DNA of 64,000 bases from Crocodylus rhombifer. Taxonomy: Eukaryota; Chordata; Crocodylia; Crocodylidae. Within the stretch, counting starts at the first letter, position 1. Every line of letters begins with the position of its first letter. The notes under the pieces are model-generated. The model did no database searches, was not told the DNA's origin, and saw nothing but the letters and a program-made list of their open reading frames with translations. The stretch covers positions 62,001 through 126,000 of the forward strand of contig JAVSML010019193.1 of the NCBI GenBank assembly GCA_038503035.1, read 5' to 3'. Positions 10,415 through 22,400 of the stretch are shown here, one piece after another. The position numbers were made by a program, and so were the translations under genes.

Positions 10415-13400
10415 GTGGGTACTTCGGTCAGCAATGATATGCTGTCACTTCATACCTAATGCACTCATTGAATGGCTGGCGAGAGGCCTGTGGGCATTGG
10501 CTGTTTGCTGGTACAGAGGTTTGTCATGTCAAAGTTTTATATAAGAGATGCCATGTGGCTCCGAGTCCCAGCTTCATTGCCTCTTCCCAGGTTGCTGCCC
10601 TAACCGCTAGACTGCAGGGCCAGGTCCTTGTGGTCTCACCGGCCCAGCAAACCTTGCGTTGGCTCCTGCCCATTAGCACGGGTTTTGCAAGAGGGATGGA
10701 TCATGTCTGCACCCAGAATAACCTAGAGCCCTTGGGTTTGGGCTGTCCTCTTGGTGAGGGAGAGCTCTCTTAGGCAGAGTAGGGATTTGAACCCTGGTCT
10801 TCTCCATCCTGAGCAAGTGCATTGATCAGGTGGGGACAAGAGCCTGCCATTGCTACCAACCCCACTGCTACTGTCATTACTATCCGCCAGACTGGAGCCC
10901 ACAGCTGCCTTTTATGTGGCCCTGATCCTGTCGGTGGTCTGAACGCCTGCTGGATCATGCTGCTTGTTTCTGGTACCTGGATGGGTGTAGAGAGGAGTGA
11001 GCAATGAAGGGCTCACCTGTCAGGACAAGGGCTGCTCCAAGCATGCTCAGACTTGTGATTTGAGGCATCTTTACAGTGAAAAGTATAAGCTGGGTATGGA
11101 GGTGGGGTATCTCCAGGGCTGGGTGACTGGGTGGGATGTTTCAGGAGCACAGGGCCAAGGTGAAATTCAGCCTCCTGTATCCCTTTCTGGATCTGGGCCT
11201 TATTCTTCCTAGGACTTAGCACTAAGAGCCCTTCTCTCCCTTGCAGTGGAGGCTAAGGCTGGTGAGAGGCTTGTGCGCTTCAGTGATGGGATCAGGCAGG
11301 TATTTTAGCTAGAAAGCCTTCTCCTGAGGCATCTTGCTAAAACAGCTCAAAAGCTGCAGGCTCTGGCACCTTGAATCATTTCCTTTAAGTCTGGGGGCGA
11401 CTGCATACTTTGTCCCAGGAGAGTCTCTACATTATTAGTTCATTAATGCCAGCACTGCTCGGATACTTTCCAGGCTCCCAAACCCGGACAGTGTCCTGTC
11501 CTGTCATCAGATGGTCCTGGCAGGGCCCAATCCAGAGATGCAGTGGAAATAGCTTTCCAAGTGGAGTAAGCTGCCATGCACCAAGGCACTCTTCATGACT
11601 GAAGAGCATCCACTAGAAGCAAGGGCCCTGTCCATATGCACCCAAGCTTACTGCACAGTAACTTCCCCGCAAACCCACAAAGACAGCCCTCTTTGTGGTT
11701 CAGGTGGCTCCACGTTCATCACAAACTGAGCTATATTGCCTAAAGGGACAAGCACGTGCACATGGACAGTTAGCACGCTAAACACGGGAAGTTAGCACGG
11801 ATTAGCGGCTGCACTTGATGCACGCCGTAGCTGGTTTTGCTGCTGCTTCTCTCTGGAGTCAAGTCAGAGATGATGGCAGCTCCGGAAGATTTTTATGGCA
11901 AACAAATGAGTGCGACTGTTATTTCAGTGCTGGTCCTTCCACAAATACTGCAAGGCTGTGATGTCTCTCACCAGAGGCTCTATTCGGCTGTAGGAATAGC
12001 CACAGGTGAGTTTTAAAGGCATCAGTATGGACTGGAACAGGTGGTGTTTCAATTCTTGGGAAAGCATCTTACCCAGTACAAATGAAAGGCATTAACTAGT
12101 GGGGAAAGGATGGCTTTTTTTTTTTCCCCCAGCGTAGCTCAAGGAGTCCCACTGGCTGCTTTGGGTCGGGTCTCCTCAGTCATGGATGTGTTTTTCTTCC
12201 TCAAGGAAAATAAAAAGCGACTCGGAGCAGAAGCCGCCGAAAGCAAAGGCTGGGAGCAGGGAGCAGGAAGAAACTCAGCAAAGCAATTGGGTAAGAGTGC
12301 ATTGGGTTTTAAGGGGAAAAACTGATCGCTGTCCCTTTGATGGGAGAAGCAGCAGCCACAGACAGAATGATTACAGCCCCTGGCAGTGTTGTGTCTTGCT
12401 GCTCATTTTAGAGGCAAAAGGTTATTTCTTCCCCTGGGAAAGTCATGCAGAGGATCCCGTCCCTAGATGAGATGGGGATAACTGCACTTCCCTTCCCCGC
12501 ACTGCCACAGGAGGAAACACAGTGATTTAGAGGTCTGGGAGACCTGGGATTATTTAGCCTGGAGAAGAGGAGACTGAGGGGGGTTTTGATAAGCCTGCAG
12601 ATACCTGAAAGGTGATGATGGAGAGGACCGAGAGAGGCTATTTTATGTGGCTCCAGGGGACGGGGCAAGGAGCACCAGCCTCAAATTGCAGCAGGGGAAA
12701 CTGAAGTTGGGGATTAGGAGGAGCTTTGAATCTAAGGGTGGTGAAGCCTTGAAATAGGCTGCCTAGAAAGATGGTGAAATCTCCATCCTTGGAAGTTTTC
12801 AAGAGCCAGATACTTGGCTGGGATGGTTTAGTGAGGGACAATCCTGCTTTGACAGGGGCGTGGAGTAGAAGTGATGTCCTGAGGGCCCTGCCAGCTCCAC
12901 TTTTCCATGCTCCTGTGATATAAATAGCTTAAAATTGCTTTGTCTGAGGGCTGGTAGGAAGCTTTGTGTCTTGAACTCCACAAACTCCCCTTTGCAACCA
13001 GGGAGAGCAGTTCACATGGTTTAGGAGTCGTCATTCCTGTGTCCTCTAGCGAGCTGCAAACCTGAGCAGCCTTGGCCAGGACATCTGGCTTCCTGAGGTG
13101 CCCACCTCCTGTTGACTTCAGTGAGCTTTGTGTGTGCTCAGTACGTCTGAAACATGGGACTTAACCTTAGTCTCCTCCTCTGTAAAATGGGGGTAAACCT
13201 TAAACCCAGCAGAGTTAAGGCTCAATGAGCAATGCTTTGAGATTCTCAGGGAAAGCATTTATTTTCCACAAAGGTGGCTGGGCTTTGATACGTTTAGTGT
13301 GGAACAAATTATAACGTTTCAGTGCTGTGCATCCCTGATATATTATAGTAGGGCAGGAACAACCTCCATTCTAGCTGCGCTTCTAAAATATTTTCCCTAT

Positions 13401-16400
13401 TTTCTTTGCTGTGACGCACAGCCCCCAGGGCCAAAAGAAAAAAAGAATTCGAAGAAATCCAAAGAAAAGCCCTTGCAAGAAAACATCATCAGCAGGTAAC
13501 TTCTAACGAGGTGGCACAGCCAAGGTCAGGAAAACGTCTCTTAGTTTGGTGTTTTAAGAGTGTTTTTCCTGTTTATAAATGGCAGGTAAGTGATGGGGGG
13601 TGGCGGGGGCACACGACCCAAGGGAACTGGGATAAATTTTAATCTACTTGAACCATCAGAGAAAGTTGGTAGGTAGTTGGGGAAAGAAATGGAGTTGGGT
13701 CTACTGTGCTTCTCTCTCCTACAGCCCTTTTGCTTGATTTCAACTCCTTGTTTTTTTGTCGATTTGTGCTTGTTTTTTGCTAAGAAGCTCTCTGAAGCAA
13801 GAGGTGGCTGTGGAGAATGAAGTCTCCGGCCAGAAGCCAGAAGAGAAGCCAAAGGATCCAGAGGTGGAGAAAGTCAAGCGTAGACAGGTAAGTCTCTCAT
13901 GCCTTCGAGAACTCGTGACAAATGCTATTTTAGGCTGTGTGCAGTATAGAGCAAAGGAGTGGAAGCTCCTAATAGGAGGGGATCAGTTGGTTCTCCTGTA
14001 GATTGGGCGCAATGTGTGCCGTGCATCTGTTCAGACCTGTGGTATACAGTGGAATGAATATATAAGTTGAAGTGCATGCAGATACACCCCCTTGGATTCA
14101 TAGCAGGTTAACCAGGGCTGCGTTGCAACTGGGCTTTCCTTTAGAGGGAGACGGGTGATGAAAATATCAGCTGTGATGCTAGGGACTGGAGCAGAGCAGC
14201 TGCCCCTCTGCAAGCCCTGGCACGGAGCTGTGCTGCTGGACACGCCATCTAGTTGAGAAGAGAAAAAGCCAAGGGCCTGGCAGTGTCCATTAGACTCCTC
14301 TCAGTGCCCTGGCTGGAGTCCAAGCAGGTAATTGCATGGTCTGCTGTAAACGTGAGATTGCTGTCAGGCGATTACATCGGAGCACTGTGCAGGGTCAAAT
14401 GAACCTGGCTGCAGCTATTTCAGGGCCCGTCTGGCATAATCAAGAGCCTGTTTAGACAAAGCACTAGAACCAGCCCCGCTTTGCGCCGGCGATAGATCGG
14501 TCTCTGTGCTTAAGAAGGTCAATACTGCATTTGTGCAATGTGCCAGTGACTGGATCTGCGCTGTGCCATTGCCAAGGCACCGGGTCTTTGCCTCCATTCT
14601 CTTGGGTCCCTGGGTAGTGTGAAAGGAAACAGCTTTTTTTAAATAACATTTTGTTTCCAGGCCCATATCAGTTCTGAATTAAGTTCTAAATTTAATAGAC
14701 TCATAGAAAATGAGGGTTGGGAGGGACCTTAGGAGGTCGCATCTAGTCCAACCCCCTGCTTAAAGCAGGACCAGCCCCAACTACATCATCCCAGCCAGGG
14801 CTTTGTCTACCTGGGTCTTAAAATCCTCCATGGATGGAGACTCCACCACCTCTCTGGGTAACCTGTTCCAGTGCTTTACTACCCTCCTAGTGAGAGTTTT
14901 TCCTAATATCCAACCTCAACTTCCCTTGCTGCAGCCTGAGCCCATTGCTCCTTGTCCTGTCATCTGCCCCCACTGAGACCAGCCCAGCGCCATCCTCTTT
15001 GCAGCCCCCCTGCAGGGAGGTGAAGGCTGCTGTTCAATCCCCCTCGGTCTTTTCTCTTCTCTGTACTAAACAAGCCCAGTTCCCTCGGCCTCTCCTCATT
15101 TCGGCTGAGAAGAGCTCAGCTATTCAAGTCTGGGTGGCATTACCACCAGCAAGTATCCTGCCTCCCAGAGTTGTCAGTCTGCAGATCCTCCCAGATCCAT
15201 GGCAGGCATCCTACATGCAAACCCCAAGCCTGGAGGCCTTGGAGTAGAGGTGCCCCCCAGTCTCACTTGCCCCAAGCCAAAAGCCCGAAGGAGCAAGCTA
15301 GAAGGAAAGCCCAAGAGCAACCCCCCATAAATTGTGTAACTGAGATCCTTCCTTTGGATGCATTTGCAGACTCTCGGGGGTCAGCCTGCCTGCAGTGGAC
15401 AGGACAGGCCTTCACCCTCTAACTACACTGGAGTCATTTGACTGTGGCCTTTAGGTTGTGGGGATTAAAGCCTTGAAGCCTCAAGACTTCCGTGGAAGTC
15501 ACTAGGACTTTATTAATATTGGAGAACGTTTCTTCCACCCCGAATGAGCGGTCACCATTAGTTGTTGGCCAGTCTCCCCTCTATGCCAATAGAGCTAAAC
15601 ACCAGTTTTTCGGAGATCCTACCATTTATCTCCTTCCTCTGTGCAATTGTGCAATTCCAGAGAGGATTGTGAGTTGCAAGGGAGATGCATCCGGAGGCAA
15701 TGATTGAGCTTGTCGGCAGCGCACACCCTTAATTCATAACCAGCATTAAGATATTGCTCCAGAAGCAGTTGCTTTTAACCTTCTCCCAAAATGTCCACAC
15801 GATCTTAGCAGACATAGACTTAAAAAAAATTCCTCCCTTCATAACAACCCCCCCACACCACCACCACGTTGCATACCACTTGCTTGAGTGAACTGAATGT
15901 CGTAAAGAAATAATGTACCCCTTCAAGGCACTATAGGGAGATGGGGGTTTCTTTCCTGGCTACAGATGGCTTCAGCATCTACTGTGGAGAACTTCAAGGG
16001 GAGCCTGGGTGCACACCTTGCTGGGGTTATTTGACCTCTGCAGTCTTTCCCACCTCGAGTAGGGGGGCTGGACCCGATGCTCTGTAAGGTCCTTTCCAGC
16101 CCCCGACTTCTGTGAATCTGTGTGAATTCAAATGTGTTTTTATGTCCACTTTTACAGATCCCTGTTTGTGCAGGAGCAAAGGCCGGTTTGTCTTAAACGT
16201 TTCGACCACATCGTAAAACTCTGGGGTCCTGTCAGGGTCCTAATTGTATGCAGAGCCTTATCAAAGGCCTTGTTCTTATATTCCCAGCCCACCCCTGGCC
16301 TCTGTCCATCTAGCTCCTTTTCCATTCCTCTTCCCCCTCTTTATTCTCCTCCATTGCTGTCCTGGTGTTTATTTCTTCCATCCTTTGTCTATGCTCCATC

Positions 16401-19400
16401 TCCGTGCTCTTGCCTGAACCATTTTCACACCGCTGCCCCGTTCTCGCCCATTTTCTTCCTCCAGATGCTCCACCTCTGTTGCCTACAGGAAGATGCCATT
16501 GATGGAGCTAGGTGTCTAGCTTGTAGCCTTATTGGTCTAGAGGAAAAAGCAATCCAGGGACTCATAGTAGAGATGAGATCTTTTATTAGTCCAATGAGAT
16601 TTTATGCAAAAAAAATTCTTTAACTGCAAGCTTTTGGTCACAGACACACATTCATCAGGCATCAGAGAAAAGATTGTAAAAGTTCTCCTGATGGAGTAAC
16701 TGGTGGAGCTGTTACCTTATCATGTCCTAGCTTGGCAGCTGCCTGATCTTATTGCTGTGAGACTAATGTCCCCTTCTGCCACCCTTGCTGGATGTGATGC
16801 AGGGGGGCAGACTGAGACCAGGGTTAGATTGCAAATTCGCTGCATTTGGCCTGCAATTTCCATGCTTCCAAATTGTTTCTTAGCCATAATAATCTAGGTT
16901 CCTTACACAGACAGGTTACCACAGCCTTCACTTAAGTGCCTCTGAAAACCAGAGCGTATATTTAAGTTCCAGAATATGGACTTGAGGGTCCCCCATTTCT
17001 GAGGAAATCGGCCCAGGAGAGCAAGTGGGGGATGCTGGGCATGGGGCAGGGTGTTAGATGAGTTGCGTCTCTGTTGCAGGGGGATATCGGGACCATTCAG
17101 ATGCAGGTTGCATCTCAGGAAACAGATGTTTCATGGTACCAAAGGTAATGCAATCTCTTTCAGGTGGAGGTGGACTCTATCATGGCCCAGAATCCATTCT
17201 CAGGACTGGAGAGTGCCTTGAAGTAAGTAGGGGCTGCTCTCATGGAGGGCAAGGGAACGGTGTTAAACCTCTTGGTGTCATGGGTCTCCAAAGCACTTCT
17301 ACAGCAGGGTGTATGGGGCTGATGGTGGTGGTAGGATCAGACAGAGGGGTGTTTTAAAAGGGACTCAAATTAGCTCGGAGCCTAGGGGAGGCTGAACATA
17401 GCTTCACCGCCAACATCTCCGCAGCACTGTAGGGGGAAGAGGCTGCTGGTGCCTTGTCTACACTAGGGCCCTCATGGCTGGCACAAGTACTAGGAGATCT
17501 GTTGGGAGTAGACCGAGTCTAGTACAGACATACCAAAGCTGTCATTTTATAGGGGAGTATTAGAAGGCTTTACATGTGGCTGGGTGTTTTTGAGCCTCTC
17601 TCATAGGCATTGGGTGATGTCTGCAAACCAGGCTGGGGATTTTGACTGGGATGTGCCACTGCTCCTACTGGGACTTAAAGCTGGAGGTTCCCGGCTAGAG
17701 GGTCTTGCCCCTTGGCTCAGAGTCACACCAATCACCCTATTTGGGGTCAGGAAGAAATTTTTACTCACTGGACAAATTATGTGGGACTATGGGGAGGGTT
17801 GCCTTCTGCAGTAAGGAAGGGATTGGCCCTCTCCCTGTGCTTTCTTGGGCAGAGAGGCTCAATCTTTGCAGCAGAGGTTAGATTATGGATTTGCATAGGA
17901 CGGTTTGGATATAGGAGTGATCCTGTCTGAGGCAGGGGGTTGGATTAGTTGTGACCTTTTGAGGTCCCTTTCAGCCCCACTTCTCTAGGATTCTCCGAAT
18001 GCTTCTTGACAGGGTAGAAACCTGCCCTCTTCCTATTATGCTGAAGTCTTTCTTTAATATATCCAGGCTTGTCCCATGGGCTTTGATTCATAGATGTTAG
18101 GGGCTGGGAGGGACCTCACAAAATCATCAGGTCCAGCCCCACTGCACTTGGGCAGGAAAGACTGCTGGGGTCAGATGAGCCAGCAAGGTGGGCATCCAGA
18201 TGTTGTTTTTTAAAGATCGCCAGGGTGGGTGTCTACCACCTCTGAGGAAGCCTGTCCTAGACCCTCAGCACTCGACTTGTAAAGAAATTTTTTTCATTAT
18301 GTTCAGTCTGAAGCAGTCTTCAATCAGCTTGTGCCCACTGTTTCTTGTCTTCTCCTGGGGGGAGCTTGGTGAACAGATGCTCCCCCCAGGCCTTGATGTA
18401 CATCCCCTGATATACTTATAGGCTGCCACCAAGTCCCCTCTGAGTCTTCTCTTCTCAAGGCTGAATGGTCCCAAGTCTTGTAGCCTCTCGTATGACCGTG
18501 CGTGTGGCTGTCCTTTGGACTCTCTCGAGCTCCTCCACATCCTTCCTGAAGTGCAGCGCCCAAAACTGGAGGCAGCGCTCCAGCTCCGGTCTCACCAAGG
18601 CCGAGTGAAGCAGGAGGATGACATCCTTAGCCTTGTTTGAGATGCCTCAGTAGATGCATGCCAGCATTTGGTTAGCTCTGCCAACTATGGCATTGCATTG
18701 ATGGCTCATGTTCATCCTGCGGTCTATCACAACCCCCAGGTCTCGTTCAGCTGTAGCGCAGGCAAGTGAAGCACCGCCGAGCCTGCAAGCATTGTGGGTT
18801 GATTTCTCCCCAGACTTGACATTTCTCCATGTTAAACGTCACCAGGTTATGATCTGCCCACCTCGCAAGCCTGTCCAGGTCAGTCTGTATCTCCAGCCTG
18901 GCCTCGAGTGCGGCTGCACTCCCCCCGAATTTGGTGTTGTCTGCAAACTTTGCCTATACGCTTTTAATACCTGTATCCAAATCATCGATGAATGTGTTGA
19001 AAAGCACTGGTCTGAGTATGCCACCGGTCACCTTCCACCATGTCGACTCAGTTCCCTCTATTAATATGGTGACAGGAAGCTGCCTTTGTTTCTCCCCAAA
19101 ATCTCTGCCCTGTGACAATGGGATCAGGATGGGCCCAGCAGGGGAGATGCACCTCTACCCTCTCCCTTTAGGTAGCCTGATCTGGCTACAGTCCTGAGGG
19201 AGGGGAAACCTGTTCCCTCTGCCTACGGGACTGGTATCACCTACTTGGGTGAGGGACATCTACCTGGTGGGCTAGAGTCTGCCCGGTGACAGATGATGCA
19301 TTTCAAATTGGTTGGCTGACAGCCAACAGGAGCTGGCCTCCATTGGTCCAGGTGAACGAGGTCACAGGGGCTACATACGTTAGGACTGCCCAGGAGGACG

Positions 19401-22400
19401 GTGCAGCAGCCGTGCGGGGGACTTGGACTTAGAGAGGAGTTTTACCATCTGAAACTGGCTCCCTCCCCCAAAACTCACGAGTGAGTAGCTGCCTGCCTCC
19501 AGAGGGGATTGCCAGCAGCCTTGGGAGGATGCTTGTGAGTAAGCTACTCGAGATCTGGGTAGATATCTAGCTGGCAGTAACTCAGATGCGTGATCAAAAG
19601 GCTACCGCAGCCACACTGTTTGCTCTCTAGGATTTCTAGGATATTGCTCAATCTTGTACCCTATTTTCACCGTACCCCTGTAACCAATACAGTTCTCCTT
19701 TGTGACCGGTGTGGGAGACTTATTGAGGGGTGGGTCTAAATTATGCCTAAGAGGCCCCTTAGGTCTGCAGACTGAGGGAGACTTTCCTTTTTGGCCCCCA
19801 ACTTGGGGAAGTGCCCCAAGTGCCTGTACTGGGTCGAGTACCCGTAGGACTTTAGGCCTGTGTTTCCGCGAGGACGCAGGGCCGAGACAGTCCCTTCTCA
19901 GGGTGGTGGCACTACGTTACCCTGAGGCTAGCGAGTGTGCTCCGGGAAGGGGGTCGGCCGGACGCGAGGCGCCCCAGGGAGGTGCTCGGAGCCGGGAGGG
20001 TGGTCGAGCACAGGGAGGTGGGCGGCTCAACGCAGGAGCGCCCCCTTCTGGCCTGCCGCAAATACTTTCTGGGTCCTACCTCAGAGCCAGTTGCCTAGCC
20101 ACCGGACCATAGAGTAGTCAAGGCCTTGTTTTCCCAATTTAACCATGGGGACATCATGGGAGAGTAAGTTGTCATCATTAGAGACTAATTTGTGTATTAT
20201 TTCCCTTTCTATTTCTTTTTTTCTGCACTGGGGTGCTTTCTGTATTGTGGCTTCAGCTCAATTGTGGACATTTTGCTCTGCAACTTGTGTGAAGTTCTGC
20301 TTTGCTGAATGACACTTTTCTAGCCATCTGAGAAACCAACCTCCCTGTGTTTTCTTGAGCAGAGAGGCCCAATCTGTGCAGCAGAGGTTAGATTATGGAT
20401 TTGCATATGATGGTTTGGATATAGGAGTGATCCTGTATGAGGCAAAGCGGGGAATAGGCTCTGAACTTAAAGAGTTGTCAGTTTTCCTCTACCTGGACAA
20501 ACCGAGTGAAGAGACTGGTTTTTAGTCTGATGTCTGTCATCCTGTCTAAGGACCTGTACCATTTTATTTTACGGGGCATATGATGAAGCTGTTAATGCGT
20601 CAGGTCAGGGAAAAAGGGAACGTGTACATCTGGTAGAGGCTGACTGCATGCCGTGGTCTTTGTGGAAAACACTAGGCTAGAGGATCTGCTTGTCAAAGGC
20701 CAGTGGGTTTATATTTCCTATGCATTGCTATGAGTTGTTTGTGCAGAGATAGGAAGGGACAGTCTTGTTTTCAGTGCATAATCCTCCCCTTGTTGTGGAG
20801 TCGGGACTTCAGGGGTCTCTTGCTGGAAGAAAGTCTGGGCTGTGTGAGACCATTAATAGATGGGGACTGTCTGTGTTCCCATCTATTGTCCTCAGGAGAG
20901 CATCTTTCCCTGCTTCCCATCTTGACTGTCAGCAAGCAGAGATGTTTCCAACTCGCTCTGCGACGTTCTTCCCTCAAGGCAACAACAAAAGGTTTTGCAC
21001 TGACGGCTTTGCACACTGAAAACAAGGGTTTTGAAGCCAGAAAGCCCTTGGTGACTCTCCAGGCACAATTCCCTTGTGCATAAGAATAAGGACATACTCT
21101 GCACCTTTGCACCTATCCCATAGGAAATTATTTATTAAACACTAACTCTGCTCCAGATCCTGTTCAGTGATTTTTTTTTTTTTTAATTCTGCATTTTGGA
21201 AGGAGGAAGGCAAGGATCATCACCATACTGCTGTCTTTTTATTTCTAGCTGGGGAATAGTGGGGCTGGACATTGTCAGTCTAGTTTAGGAGTGACAAACT
21301 CTTTGCTTTGACACAGTTAAACCCAAGGTGCGATTGTGTCCCAACACATTGATCTTGACCTGTGCTGACTGGTACATCACTTGAGGTTTCTGGACATCGT
21401 TCAGCATATGGGAAAGCTAGATGCATGACCACCTTGCTGACCCTGCCCAAGGGAAAGCCCTGCAGATTGTTTGCTGACTCTGAATAAGGCACCATTGGTA
21501 TCATCCAGCCTTCTGCAAAACAGCCTGGGGATTTCGCCCCCAATTTCTCTGGCAAAAGACTTTGTGCTGCCTTGTCGTGTGACTGACATTATCGAGCCTC
21601 ATAACCCATGGCCAGTGAGAGCAGTGGTGTGGGAGAGCCATCGGAAATAACTCCTGCCATGCACGCAGCATCTAGACCAGCAAGATTGCTTGTTAAAAAC
21701 CAAGGCTAGTCTGTTCACAGCTATTGCAGTGCGAGTTGGTGCTTGCTGCGTGCGTCTCTTGTCCTAAGTAGCTGTAATTGAACTTCTTGGAGTGAAACTA
21801 ATCTGCTTTTGGAGCTTCCTTACATTTATTATTCCAGCATTTCAGTGGGTAAAAGCCATCAGCCCCCTTTGCTTTGGAAAGGAGTTTGCATGAAGGCCAG
21901 ACTTTTAGCCCTGGGTTTCTGGGCTTGTGAGCCTGCTTGATTTGTTTACGATGGCTAATATTCAGCCTGCCTGTTGGCAAAGGCTCTCCGCTCCCTGGGG
22001 CCAGCATGCAGATCGAGCAGCTTAGACTAATCTGTCTTTAACCTGTATCTGCTGCGGGACATGCTGCGGGGCAATCGCTGTGTCGGGGATCTGATCCATT
22101 GGGAAATAGGCCCTGTAAGCACAGGTAGCATGGCTTATTTGGGTCCCAAGGGCAGTAAACTAACTGGAAGAAGTGGACTAGGTCTCATGGCCTCTTCTAG
22201 TCTTTCATTTCTAGTTGTGTCTTCGTTTTCAAGTGCTTGTGCTTTTACTGGAGGTGGAAGTACAATAAGCACTAGGCATCATTGAACAGCATCCTGTTTT
22301 GTCCGTCTCTGCCGCAGTAGAAGCTACCGAACCCCGTCCCCTGCCAACCCGGTGCATTCATCCCTCTGTCTCTCCCTGAAGCAACTTGCTTCTGGCTTCC

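Larger units (their letters stand above)
13888..17163. other. Intron 4
   Basis: 3.3 kb with CR1 pieces at 14697-15125 and about 16040-16115 and a dispersed repeat at 16545-16665. An alternative exon at about 17080-17145 was considered and not used. Confidence 0.5.

Noticed and set aside
17080..17145. Possible exon GGGGATATCGGGACC…TACCAAAG with good acceptor and donor gtaatg
   Set aside because: The gap to exon 5 at 17164 is only 18 bases, too short for an intron, and its exit phase does not fit. May be an alternative exon, but exon 5 alone keeps the frame.
19702..20112. 136-codon frame in GC-rich block
   Set aside because: No recognised family, no splice context; probably part of a transposable element.
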